Origin: Anodontia alba
Lineage: Eukaryota > Mollusca > Bivalvia > Lucinida > Lucinidae
Assembly: GCA_964016985.1 (NCBI GenBank)
Contig: OZ024829.1
Coordinates: 74,351,610-74,415,609, forward strand
Direction of reading: 5' to 3'
DNA length: 64,000 bases
Positions 11,999 to 23,263 of this stretch are shown here, one piece after another. Position 1 is the first letter of the stretch. Every line of letters begins with the position of its first letter. The position numbers and the translations under genes are program-made. The notes beneath the pieces are model-generated. The model saw only the letters and a program-made list of their open reading frames with translations, was not told the origin of the DNA and did no database searches.

Positions 11999-12496
11999 AA
12001 TCAGATATCTTATATAATATATAAGATATCTGATATACTATATCAGATATCTTATATAAAATAGATGTCTTATATGTCAATTAAGATATCTAATATGCTA
12101 AATAAGATATCTGAATTGACATATAAGATATCTAATATGCTATATAAGATACCTGATATGCTATATAAGATATCTGATATGCTATATAAGATATCTAATA
12201 TAGGATATGATATCTTATTTACTAAAGAAGATATCTCATTTATTCAATCAAATAAGATATCTCATTTAGTATATCAGATATCTTATTTAGTATATTAGAT
12301 ATCTATACTGTCAAATAAGATATCTTATTCAACAAATAAGATATCTTATATGGTATATTAGATATCTTATATGCAGAAATAAATAAGATATCTCATATAT
12401 TATATCAGATATCTTATATAGGATATGATATCTAATATAGGATATAAGATCCTATATTAGATATCTTATATCCTATATAAGATATCTGATATAATA

Positions 12497-13836
12497 CGAG
12501 GGATGTTTGAAATGAATTACTTATTGTCCTCTAGCTCGATATCCACGTGGGGCACGATAAAAACCAATACATACCTGTATAGGGCTATTCAATATCTACA
12601 CATTGATGTATAAATGTACATGTTAGACTAAGTGTAAGACATAAAATTTGCCATTTGAATACATGCAGTCATTGACCACTGCAGTAAAAATGGTTGGTAG
12701 AAGCGTCGACAAAAAAGATGAAATACGGGCTTACATCAAAGCTCGCTCAAAACTTGGTTGTTCTTTGAAGAAGCTGATGACTGAAATTTCTACTGCTTTT
12801 GGACCTTCTTGTGTGTCTTATGACACAGTTCGGCGGTGGAAAAAGAAATTTGAGTCTGGTGTAGAGTCCATCAAAAATGCACCGAAATCAGGTAGGCCAA
12901 AATCTGCATCTCGTAAAGAAATCGTTTCCAAAATAAAGGAAATCATTGAAGGAGATGCCAGATTTACAGTTCGTGATATTGCACAATGGGTAGGCATATC
13001 ACTATCAACGGTTCACCTTATTTTGAAGAAGCATTTGAAAGTCAGAAAGATTTCTGCTAGATGGGTGCCACATCTGTTGACTGACGAGCAAAAGAGGCAA
13101 CGGGTTAAAGTGGCTAAAAAGCTGCTTCAAAGGTTTCCAAAATATGACAAAAAGCAGCTTGCCAATGTCGTCACAGGTGATGAAACCTGGGTCCATTATT
13201 TTGAGCCCGTCAGAAAGGTTAGCAATAAGATCTGGGCCACTAAACACAGCAAACGCCCAATAATTGCCAAACGTTCTTTGAGTACAAAGAAGGTTTTGTA
13301 TGCAATCTTCTTCTCTGGTGAAGGAGTCGCAATAAAAGTGCCAGTGAAAAAGGGCAAAAGCATCACCTGAAAGTACTACAAAGACGTAGTACTGAAGAAA
13401 CTGAAAAAGTATTATCAGAAACGACGCCCTGCCACTGGTTTTAAACATGTCCGTCTTCTACATGACAATGCCCCAGCTCACACCTCCGCAATAGTTACGG
13501 CGTTTTTGAAGAAAGAAAAAGTAACTGTTTTGCCTCACCTCCCGTATTCCCCAGACCTTGCCCCATGTGATTTCTTTTTGTTTCCGAAATTAAAAGCATT
13601 CCTTGCTGGGCGGAAATACGAGTCCCGACAGGCACTTGGATCTGCCATTCATCAGTACCTTATTACTGTGCCCAAATCAGCGTACCGTGACGCCTTCAAG
13701 AAGTGGATACATCGACTGAAACTTAGCATTTCTAGCCACGGGGAGTACTTCGAGGGCATGAAATGAGTACTTTTGGGCTAACTTGAAATTTGAAGTCTCC
13801 AGATAGAAATAAGCAATTCATTTCGAACATCCCTCG
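12497..13836 (+). mobile_element. mariner element with intact ends
   Basis: A 1,340-bp Tc1/mariner element. Inverted repeats of about 31 bp begin CGAGGGATGTT; a TA lies on each side (12495-12496, 13837-13838), the normal mariner target duplication. It sits inside the second unit of the palindromic-array dimer, so it inserted after that element. Confidence 0.93.
12690..13766 (+). pseudogene. mariner transposase with one in-frame stop
   Basis: Cut-and-paste DNA transposase of 358 codons, within the usual mariner length of about 345-360. The start at 12690 has an A at -3 and G at +4. N-terminal helix-turn-helix DNA-binding region occupies about residues 1-115 (YDTVRRWKKKFESG, then GRPKS linker). 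The catalytic triad is complete: TGDETWVHYFEP, LLHDNAPAHTS and YSPDLAPCDF, with 34 residues between the last two aspartates. A single TGA at 13368-13370 (codon 227) interrupts the frame, which continues unchanged to the stop at 13764-13766. As written the enzyme would be cut between the first and second catalytic aspartates and inactive. Confidence 0.93.
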
Positions 13837-14822
13837 TATATGATATCTATTTTGCTTAATAAATAGTAAAACGGCTTGCTATACATTTCTACAATAAGTG
13901 TCACTAAACAACTTCATGAACGCACAAGACAATTACAACATATAACATATTGATTTTTACATCAATGTCTTATTACAGCTGTCATATTTGTTGTTTTCAT
14001 TCTTCAATGTCTCCTGTACACCATGGGGCTTCACAATCAACAAGCTTTTACCAATTCAACCCTGCTTGTATGTGGACAGAATTTTGTTTTAAAGCAAAGG
14101 TGAACTAGTTTAACTTCTGTCAAATTCTTAAGATTGGGAGGTGTTACTTTTTCAGCAGTCCCATGTTAATTTTTTTTGTATTTGTTCACGAACTTTTGGA
14201 TCATGTCTCACTTACATCTATTCCTTTTATATTTAAGAGGACTTGATTACACTTAGTAGACTGTCTGTCAATTTTACAAGTGAGATCACTTCTGACTTCC
14301 TATTTGTTTTTCTGTGCACCAATCACCTTCTGAAAGGGCTCTGCTCTTAAAGGAAAGACTTTGCTCCCATTGGGAGCAAATTCATTTCTTTAAGAATAAA
14401 CACCCTTCCAGAAGGAGGTACAACAATTTTGTCTCACTCTTGAAAGTGTATCTATTTCTCTTAAAACTTGATCACCGAAGTTTACCTTGAATGCAATTAA
14501 AATAGCAATTTTATAAAGAACAGTTTTCTTTTCACTTCCTTGTAAAAGTACAATGTACATATAAAGTTAGCCAGGAAAGGTCACAATCACGGAAAAACAG
14601 CACTCACATGGATCTGGATAAGGGTTTAACGACATAAAATAACATCACAAAAATGGCACTCCACTGAAAACTGAACGATCAAGGAGACATCAAAGGAGAA
14701 GAAACTGCAACAGAGATACCATCTTGGAATGGTCAACAGCTCAGCTGTTGAGGCTTAAACCTTGTTTTACAACTGCCAAACTTGGGGAAAGTATGTATAG
14801 AAAAAAGTTCTGTTTTTCTGTT

Positions 14823-15006
14823 TGTTTGTGTTGAGGTTTTACAGTCCAGTCAACCCAGTGGGGTCATGTCGAGCGCGGTCAGTTTACCTAACTACATTTT
14901 TACTGGGCAGGTTTAGTCCTCTAAGTGGTTAACCAGCACTGTGCCATTGTGCACAGTATTGTGCAGATTCTTTCTCCAGAAACTGACAACTGCCCTTCTT
15001 GAATCT
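14823..15006 (-). mobile_element. SINE-A, truncated (no tRNA head)
   Basis: The 3' two thirds of SINE-A, from TGTTTGTTTGTGTTGAGG to the CTTCTTGAATC block. The tRNA-like head is missing, as expected of 5' truncation. A small internal duplication of GTGCACAGTATTGTGCA lies near 14945-14970. Confidence 0.85.
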
Positions 15007-15835
15007 CATTCCTCAACTGCACTATTTTCCCTCTTCATTAGATATTTTCCAGAGACTAAATAATATTATCTTAAAGGTACAAAATATTATTCAAAGGAAG
15101 CAAGATATTACCTTTCAGGCCACAAGAGAATTTCAAGGAACACAACTATATCATCTTGTACACTCAAATGTGTAACTTGTGGCCTCATTATATCTTGTAG
15201 CTTTAAAATATCTTGTAGCCTAAAGATAAAACATTAAGATGAATGGGTATAACTAGTAGATTTCTGGTCATTTTTTACAAGGGAAACAACGTTTATGACT
15301 TCCTGTTTGCTTTCCTGCACATCAAGGCCCTTCTGAAACTGTCTACTACAGTAGAAAGAAAAACTACTATGGAAAGAAAAACATTTCCAAAGTGTTGCCT
15401 TCTTGAAAGTGTTTTACATTAAAATCTAAAAACAATATGGCCTCAGTATCTAATCATGTAGCCACAAGGTAACATCATTTTCCCTAAAATAGCTTTAAGA
15501 TTTTACTTTGTGGGAAAGACAAATTTGTGAGATACTGTGTCCCTTCTTTAATGCCACACTTCTATACATAGTAATATTTCTTAGCTTACCAAAAACTGTT
15601 TACATAAATTACATGACCCTAAGATGCCAACCTCACCCATCTCTCCTTCCTTCAGAAATAAACATACTTATGATATAACTTATTTGGGTTCTGTCCAGGA
15701 TGGCTAACAACAGCAGCACTTGCTAGAGTGAAGTAAATTTGGAAACACAAGAACATAAGTATTACCTATAACCTTTACCACTCTCTGGGCTAATTCAGCA
15801 AATGACAAATTGATGATATTTTTCTTTTTTTTTGT

Positions 15836-15916
15836 CCAGAAAATAGGATTTGTCATTTTGTGCAAACTGTCTCCACTGGAGACAGTTTGCATGAAATGTC
15901 AAATCCTGTTTCCTGG
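15836..15916. repeat. fold-back repeat with ~40-bp arms, copy 1
   Basis: Two imperfect arms meeting at TCTCCACTGGAGA. The same family, with flanking CAATTCAGCA words, occurs at 51724-51804. Probably the core of a small MITE. Confidence 0.7.
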
Positions 15917-16385
15917 GAAAAATAAGTGCTAAGCATTAAAAATAAATACTGCTGTTGGTTTTGTCACATCTCAACACTGCTCAAGGAACATGAAGAAGAG
16001 GCAAACAGAAAATAAAAATGTGAAATAATAATACCCCACCACTATCATGTGGCAGGCAGGTAACTCTGTAAAAAATTGATTAAATTTGCTAATTAGCAAT
16101 CCTAAACAAGATCTCAACAATATCTATGAACAGACTCAAGTTTGATGAAAATCCATTGACATTTACTCGTTATTGTCCCGATTGTTATCGAAAATATGGA
16201 TGGACGGACATACAACAGATGGATGGATAGACAGACAGATGGGTGGAGGGATGGACAGACACACAGACTCCAATGTGAAACCATAATAACCTGCCACGTA
16301 TAAAAATATTAAGAACTGGACTGGTCCTAACTTTTCCAGCTTCCAGAGGGGCTGATGAAAATAGGTCAAAGTAGAGAGATACTGT

Positions 16386-16693
16386 TTGTTTGTTTGTGTT
16401 GAGGTTTTACGGCCAATCAACCAATGGGGTCATGTCAAGCGCGGTCAATTTACCTAGCCACATGTTTACTGGGCAGGCTTAGTCTTCAAAGTGGTTAACC
16501 AGTATTGTACACATTCTTTTGCCAAAAACTGACAACCACCCTTCTTGAATCAGCAGAAGGGAGAGAATGACCATAGAAATTATTTCATGATCAATCTCCA
16601 CGAAAGAATGTTATCGACCTCGGCTGGGGTTGAACCCACAACCCCCTGGTCTCCAGTTGGACGGAGCATCCAACTGAGCTACCGAGGCCTGCT
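16386..16693 (-). mobile_element. SINE-A, full-length
   Basis: Complete SINE-A with tRNA-like head near 16625-16690 (B-box GGGTTCAACCC on the minus strand) and CAACACAAACAAACAAAC tail. Flanked by AGAGAGATACTGT (16373-16385) and GGAGAGATATTGT (16694-16706), an 11/13 match that is a plausible aged target duplication. Confidence 0.9.
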
Positions 16694-16849
16694 GGAGAGA
16701 TATTGTCACAAGGTCTTTGACGACTGTGATAATTTCTCTGTGATAATTTCTCTAGGCTATGACCATTTCTTACTTAAAACTGAATGATGTTATGACAAAT
16801 GACTCTTCAGAAATTTGAACCAGCGACCCATGGGCCATTATGCTCACCT

Positions 16850-17219
16850 GAGTGAACTGCTTGAAAAGGCTAATAAATTCGAACTATTTTGCAAAGTTTC
16901 AACTATACCCTATCATTTCACAATTTTGGTTGCCATGGCAACCAGTCAATTTCAACCACTTGAGCACAAATCATATGTTGGGCAGAGGACTACTCAAGGA
17001 ACAGTTCTGTGAAACTTTCGGCAAAATATCTGCTGTAAGAAAGAGGACCTACTTTCTCTTTTCCCAATATACATCTATGGAAACTTTGCATTGCCATAGC
17101 GACGGAAGCACAATAGCAATGGAAATGCAAAACATTACTTGTGTAGAGGCAAATATTATGGACATTTCTGTGAAGTATCAGCTTCATTGTCCTTATGAAT
17201 TCTGAGGAGGTTGCCATGG
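16850..17219. repeat. GCCATGGCAAC repeat unit, left of dimer insertion
   Basis: Part of a tandem family of about 285-bp units containing TTGCCATGGCAACC, CTCAAGGAAC and TCAGCTTCAT words. The array continues at 18343-19130, so the palindromic-array dimer at 17226-18336 interrupts it. The 117- and 65-codon ORFs here are repeat sequence. Confidence 0.7.
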
Positions 17220-17225
17220 CAAACA

Positions 17226-18336
17226 TATGGCAAGCTGTTCTACTATTTATTGTGCAAAATAGATATCTTATATATTAGATAATATAGGATATAAGATATC
17301 TGCTATACTAATTCAGATATCTTATATCCTATATTAGATATCTTATATCCTATATAAGATATCTGATATAATATATGAGATATCTTATTTAATTCCTAAT
17401 ATAAGATACCTAATTTACCATACAGGATATCCTATTTGTTAAAGATATCTTATATATTAATATAGATATCTGATATACTAAATAAGATATCTGATATGTT
17501 AAATAAGAGATCTTTTTTGATTGAATAAATGAGATATCTTCTTTAGTAAATAAGATATCTTATATCCTATATCTTATATAGCATATTAGATAACTTATAT
17601 AGCATATTAGATATCTTATATACAATTAAGAAATTTTATATAGCATAAAGATATCTTATATTGGACATAAGATATCTTAATTAACATATATCTTATTTAT
17701 ATAAGATATCTGATATAATATATCAGATATCTGAGTTATAGAAGAAATACTGAAACGGTTTGCTGGCAAGCCCTTTTACTATTTATTATGCATTATATAA
17801 GATATCTTATATAGGGTATAAGATACCTAATATAGGATATAAGATATCTGAATTAGGATATCAGATATCTTATATCCTATATAAGATCTAATATCCTATA
17901 TTAGATATACCATATTAGATATCTTATTTAAGTCCACATATAAGATATCTTATTTACCATATAAGATATCTTATTTGTTAAATAAGATATCTTATATCTT
18001 AATATAGATTATATAATACACTAAATAAGAGATATGCGATACTAAATGAGATGTCTTATTTAATTGAATAAATGACATATCTTCTTTAGTAAATAAGATA
18101 TCTTATATCCTATATAAGATATCTTATATAGCATATTAGATATCTTATATAATATAGCATATAAGATATATGTCAATTAAGATATATAGCATATGATAGC
18201 TTAATTGACATATAAGATATCTTATTTATATAAGATATCTGATATATCAGATATCTAATATATTATATAAGATATTTGATATTTGACATCAGATATCTGA
18301 AATATAGAATAATAAATAGTAAAATGGCTTGCCATT
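17226..18336. mobile_element. palindromic-array element, copies 3 and 4 fused head-to-tail
   Basis: Starts TATGGCAAGCTG and ends ATGGCTTGCCATT, with CAAACA on both sides (17220-17225, 18337-18342). The two units meet at about 17764/17765, where the right end of one and the left end of the next have lost a few terminal bases. Both have the same orientation as copy 1. The flanks, joined across one CAAACA, recreate a normal unit of the surrounding repeat, so the dimer arrived in one event. Confidence 0.82.
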
Positions 18337-18342
18337 CAAACA

Positions 18343-19130
18343 AATCAGTTCATCTGCTTGATAAAATTCCTGTTTCCAAGAGGACTCCTCAAGGAACATT
18401 TTTCTAAAACTTTTGTCAAAATATCTGCAATGAAATAGCAAAAAAAAACAACAACAAAAAAAACTACTTTAACCTTTCTCAATATAAGTGTATAGAAATT
18501 TTAAGTTGCCTTAGTGACAAATGCACATAAGCAATGGCAGCAATAAACAAACTTGTTGTAAAAAATTGTATTATAAACATTCATTGAAAGTCTCAGTTTC
18601 ATCCCCCTTATGGTTTCTGAGGAGAAGAGTTGCAAATATTATTTTGCAAATTTAATGTTTTGGTTGACATGGCAACCAATCAAAATCAGCAGTTTGGACA
18701 AAATTCATATGTAACATATCGGACTTCTCAAGGAACACTTCTGTAAAAACTTTGTCAAAATATCTCCAAAGAGACCTTCTTACACTTTTCCCATTATAAG
18801 CCTATGGACATCTTAAGTTGCAACAAAAGTATAAGGGCAATGGTAATAAAAAAAACAAAAAAAAAAACAATATTTTTGTAGAGGCTAATGTTATGAACAT
18901 TTCTTGAAAGTTTCAGCTTCATCCCCCTTACGGTTCCGAGGAGAGGATTTCTGAATATTGTTTTGCAAATTTAATGTTTCGGTCATCGTGGGAACTAATC
19001 AAATTCAGTGGTTTGGATAAAATTTGTATGTAACGTAGAGGACAACTCAAGAGACATTTCTGTAAAACTTCTGTCAAAGTACATGTATCTCCAGTGAGAC
19101 AGCAATAAATGACAATTTCCACTTTTCCCA
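18343..19130. repeat. GCCATGGCAAC repeat array, right of dimer insertion
   Basis: About three diverged units of about 285 bp with recurring CTCAAGGAACA, TTTCAGCTTCATCCCCCTTA and GAGGAGA words. Runs of A near 18440-18460 and 18850-18870. No gene supported. Confidence 0.7.
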
Positions 19131-19137
19131 TTGTAAT

Positions 19138-22100
19138 CATCATCATCATCGGATTTTTGATTAACCTGCAGGTACAGGGGCAACATCCACATCAGTGGGC
19201 CCTCTTCCAGGTAGCTGGTTTGCTGCACGCATGGCAGACCTCACACTAGATCTCCAGGTATGTCTATCATGAGGGTGGATAGCCGAGAGCTTCCTCTCTC
19301 TGCAATCGCTCTCTGTCAGCTGCTTCCATGTCATCTTGCACCTCCAGGCCCACACTTGCCATCAACCTGTATGTCAAAGGCTGTCTTGACTGCACCATTG
19401 GATCGTTCCACATGTCCATACCAGCAGAGCCTTCTCTCCTTCAGAAAGAGGTCCAGATCCTCAATGCCAAGCTGTGCAAGTAGCTCATTGGATCTGGTGG
19501 TGACAATGTCTTGTGGCTTGACATTGCATATCTGTCTGATCATTGCCCTGTCATTCCGCTGCAGACGTTGGAGGTTTGGTTTTGTCAATGGCCAAGTCTC
19601 ACTGGCATGGAGCATTGCGCTCCACACACAACAGCTGTACACGCGTCCAGGTGTCTTGAAACAGAGGTGGTGGGAAGAGAGAACTGGTAGCAGCTCCTTG
19701 AAGCTGGGTAGTTTTCACACGTGTTGTGGTTGAAAGTTCACAGACAACTGCTGCTGAGAGCATGTCTCCTAGGTAGCAAAAGGAAGCTTCCACCTCCAGA
19801 GTGTCAGGTCCGACTTAGACTTCACTCTGTGATCTGCCATCCAAGAGGAATGCAGTTCCCTGGCACCATGTACATCTGTAATCAGGGTCCTTTGTCAAGC
19901 ACTTTAGCCCACTGCCTTTCTTGTGCACCCAGTGCTTGCAGCCGTTGCAGAAGATGCTGTTGCTGTCCACTCCAGGGAGACAGACAGCGCATGGAAACTG
20001 GCCTGAACTCTGCAGGAGGTCCAGGCACCTACCATAGATAATGATCTTTGTCTTTCCTGCATTTACTCTAAGTCCTTTCTCCATTACTGCTTCTATCCAA
20101 GTCAAGGGCCTCCTGACACTTTCCTCGAGCGATTCAGGATAAAGTCATCTGCACAGAGGTCCTCCCAGGGGACCCCAGAGCGGAACTCGTGTGACAAGGC
20201 TTCAAGCACTATGATGAAGAGCAGCGGGCTGAGCACCAAGCCTTGGTGAACACCGACATTCACTTCAAACTCTTTATTGTACCCCTCACCAACATGAACA
20301 CGGCTCCGCGCATTGGCATACATCCCCTGCACCAGTCACACAATCCACTCCTCCACACCAAGTTTTCTCAGTGCCCACTAGATGACATGAGGCACTCAAT
20401 CAAATGCCTTCTCCAGGTCTACGAAAGCCATGTAGTGTCTCTTGTTAGCAGCTAGATACTTCTCTTGCAGCTGCCTGACAACAAAGATTGCGTCTGTTGT
20501 GCCTCTGCCTGGGACGAAGTCAAACTGGGAATCGTCGACTGACACCAACTGTCTGATGAGGCCGTCCAAAATCATCTCCAAGACTTTCATGACCTGCTCT
20601 GTCAGCTTGAGACTGTGGTAGTTGCCCCTTTCCAATGCATCCCCCTTTCCCTTGTAGAGGCAGACAATGAAACTCTGCTCCCAGTCAGAGGGTACCTTGC
20701 CATGGCGAATGATTGCAGCTGCGAGGTCACAGATCATGGAGGCACCCGTGTCACCGGCTGCTCGTATCATCTCCACCACTATGCCTGATGGGCCCCGTGC
20801 CTTGCCCGCCTTCATCTGAGAGATAGCCTTCTTAACAATATCAATGGTGATTGCGATGGGCAGGCCTTCCACTGGTGGTTTGTTGGACAGGTGGTCTGGG
20901 TCCCAGTCAAACTCAATGCTGAGAAGCCTTTGGTAGTGCTCTAACCAGGCCTTCTGCTTTGAGTCTTCGCTTACTGACCACTCCCCTACATCATTCTTCA
21001 CCGGTTTATCACCAACAACATCAGCTTTCTCACTTCTAAACTGGTTTGCAAGGCGGTAGACTTCTGAAGACTTGGGGTCAATTTTCTAGTAGACCTTCTT
21101 GTCGGCTTCTTGACAAGCATGGTGCACTGCATGTCTGGCGATGCGTTTGGCTGCATCATATGATGCCTTAGTGCCTTTACCAGTCTTCCAGGCCTTGAAA
21201 GCTTTTTGCTTGGCAGCAATGGCTTTTTCAATGTGCTCATTCCACCACCAGGTTTCACGACGCCAACAGTGGGGCCGAGTTGTGCCACACACCTTTTCAG
21301 TTGTCTTGAGCAGGCCAGTCTTGATGTTGTTCCAGATATCCTCAGTGGCAGCATCAGCTACACCTGCAGACGCAGTCACATGCAAGCTAAGACCTCCTGG
21401 AAATGATTGCGCGTCTGAGCTTCCAAACTTTAAGGCCAGGGGTGAACTTGCGCCTGGATTTTGGTGGCACATCAGTCCTCATGTCGCATACAAGAAGCTG
21501 ATGCTGCAGGGCTATTTCCTCGATGGGGATCACTTTTACATCTGTGACAAGTTTGCGCATGGTCCTACAGAAAAGGATGACATCTGTCTGCATGGCTACG
21601 TTTCCAGACTTGTACATGATGAGATGGCTGTCATGTTACTTGAAACGTGTTCCCAAGAAGCAGGTCAAATGCTAGGGCATACTCTAGGGTTCTCTCATCT
21701 TCAACATCCATACCCCATCCCACCATGCACTTCCCTGTATCCAGTGACTGCAAAGCCTATATGGCTGTTCCAATCTCCACATGGAATCAGAAATTCGGAT
21801 TCTGGGATCCTGGCAGTCACAGCATGCAGCTGATCAAAGAACAGGTCCTTAATCTCATCACTTAATCCACTCTGTGGGGCAACACAGACAGAAAGGTAAC
21901 CATATGCTGGCCGACTATTAGCTTCACTAAGATGATTCTGTTGGAGACTCTCTGCACCTCAAAAACTTTCTCTGTCCACTCTTCTACCAACACTCCTACA
22001 CCAGCAGTGCCTTAAAGTTTGTCGTTTCCAGACTAGTAGAGATTGTACCTGGTGTCCTTGCCCTTGATTGTGCAACAGTTGCCATCAGGGTATCTGCTCT

Positions 22101-22320
22101 CCTGAATACAGCAGACATCCACTTTCCTGCGGGTTAGTGTTTCCACTACCTCACAAACTCTTCCTCTCAGAGTGTTCACATTGAGTGTTTCCACCCTGAA
22201 TTTCTTCAAGCGCTTGCTTGTTTCACCACAATGGCTCGACCCTGCCTCCCACACCCGACAGAAGGCCAAGCCGGAGACGTTACCAACAAAACTCTGGTCT
22301 GTTGGCACCGCCTAACTCAG
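19138..22320 (-). mobile_element. RTE-like LINE, near full length but decayed
   Basis: About 3.2 kb on the minus strand, the usual size of an RTE element. Order: endonuclease (22308 down to about 21400), linker, reverse transcriptase (about 21000-20100), zinc-finger segment (about 20000-19880), C-terminal region to a stop at 19161. A very short 3' UTR then ends in GATGATGATGATT (19139-19151). The short 3' UTR with a trinucleotide tail and single ORF are typical of RTE. Confidence 0.85.
19161..22308 (-). pseudogene. RTE-like endonuclease-reverse transcriptase, broken
   Basis: Pieces in several frames form one ancestral protein. The endonuclease start holds VETLNVNTLRGRVCEVV and VDVCCIQESRY, the first matching what databases often label craniofacial development protein 2-like. 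RT motifs: KARGPSGIVVEMIRA, YKGKGDALERGNYHS, FVPGRGTTDAIFVVRQ, FVDLEKAFD, VHQGLVLSPLLF and the ADD catalytic box (CADDFILN). Next comes a PHD/ribbon-like finger, CAVC...CNGCKHWVHKK...CTWC. The C-terminal part has AMLHASETWPL and CWYGHVERSNGAVKTAF. Multiple frameshifts and stops make it inactive. Confidence 0.85.
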
Positions 22321-22820
22321 ATTCCATTGTTGTGACAGCCATAAAGATTTTGGAACATTTGTTTTTACGGGATCACCTGTCCTAGCTGACGTCCCAACTC
22401 AGTTCTTTAACGGCATCTGATCATGCACCCAGAAAGCATGACAACGTTGGCCCAATGTTGGCATTGCGTTGTATCTTTGGCTGATAGTTATCCATTGGCT
22501 GTCCAATTTTGGCCCAACATTGCTGGGCCAACTATATCAATCTAATAATTTATTATAAAGTCAGTGAAATAATAATATAGTTGGCACAATCATGGGCCAA
22601 CTTTATGCAAAATACTGGAAATAAACCGTTTATGTTTGATATGTGGTGTAAGGTTGGCCCAACATTGGCCCAGCGTTACCAAAAATATGCAAATCATGCT
22701 TTGTATAATGTTGGGCCAACGTTGGGCCAACATCAGCAATTTCTTTATTGCTGATTCTGCTAAATTGATAAAATGTTGCAAAAAATGTGATTTCATATAT
22801 CAACTGGTATGCATAATTTT

Positions 22821-23068
22821 GATTGATTGATTGTGTTGGGGTTTAACGACACATCAACCCTTGTGGGTCATTTTGTGTTGTCTCCCAGAGAAAGGGAGAA
22901 GAGAGATAATAAAGGAGATGAAAGAGAGGGATAGAGGAGAAAAGAAAATGAATGACAGTGAAGAAACAGAAGAAATAAAAGCATTCCCCCTCTACCCTTA
23001 CCTGCTGCAAGGATAGCAAGCCTTACCCAACTGCAAGTCAGTATCAGTTGGACGCCCCAGTGATGTAA
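22821..23068 (-). mobile_element. SINE-B, copy 2
   Basis: Minus-strand copy with the CAATCAATCAATC-type 3' tail at 22821-22835, the CTCCCAGAGAAAGGGAGA block and the CTTACCTGCTGCAAGG block. The head is cut off after GACGCCCCAGTGATGTAA. Confidence 0.8.
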
Positions 23069-23097
23069 ATTTGATTCCCATGTTTTAATTAAGAAAC

Positions 23098-23256
23098 AAA
23101 TTATTCCGAACCGTGCTCAAATGCCTAAGATAAAGCACAGTTGAGTTTGGGTTGTACCCATTTGAGCACGAGCGAGCGCAGCGAGTGCTCAAATGGGTAC
23201 AACCCAAACTCAACTGTGCTTTATCTGGGGCATTTGAGCATGGTTTGGAATAATTT
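23098..23256. repeat. long hairpin, 72-bp arms
   Basis: Arms 23098-23169 and 23185-23256 pair with about four mismatches around a 15-base loop rich in GCGAGC. Arm sequence includes AAGCACAGTTGAGTTTGGG. A partial third copy of the arm is at about 23872-23900. Confidence 0.85.
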
Positions 23257-23263
23257 ATTTCTT

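Larger units (their letters stand above)
11081..13883. mobile_element. palindromic-array element, copy 2 (head-to-tail dimer, inverted relative to copy 1)
   Basis: Starts with TATGGCAAGCCG and ends with CGGCTTGCTATA, flanked by the 6-bp duplication CATTTC (11075-11080 and 13884-13889). An internal terminal-repeat remnant at about 11629-11660 starts a second unit, so two units are joined. Removing the SINE-A and mariner insertions and their duplications leaves about 1.14 kb, close to the 1.11 kb of the other dimer. Linker order matches the reverse complement of copy 1. Confidence 0.8.
13890..16385. other. gene-free stretch with SINE and hairpin repeats
   Basis: No supported gene. Holds a fold-back repeat near 14270-14420 (CTTTGCTCCCATTGGGAGCAAA core) with relatives near 15280-15400 and 25480-25620, a truncated SINE-A (14823-15006) and a hairpin repeat (15836-15916). 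The region around 16025-16100 resembles the repeat near 5035. Confidence 0.5.

Noticed and set aside
11785..12298. Overlapping ORFs in the palindromic array and SINE
   Set aside because: Translations are SKIYQISY-like products of the repeat or of the SINE; no gene.
13005..13448. 147-codon minus-strand ORF
   Set aside because: It lies antisense to the mariner transposase, whose motifs are on the plus strand.
19260..19733. 157-codon plus-strand ORF
   Set aside because: Antisense shadow of the RTE-like LINE; the minus strand carries the recognised motifs.
21141..21833. 230-codon plus-strand ORF
   Set aside because: Also antisense to the LINE endonuclease and linker; long only by chance.
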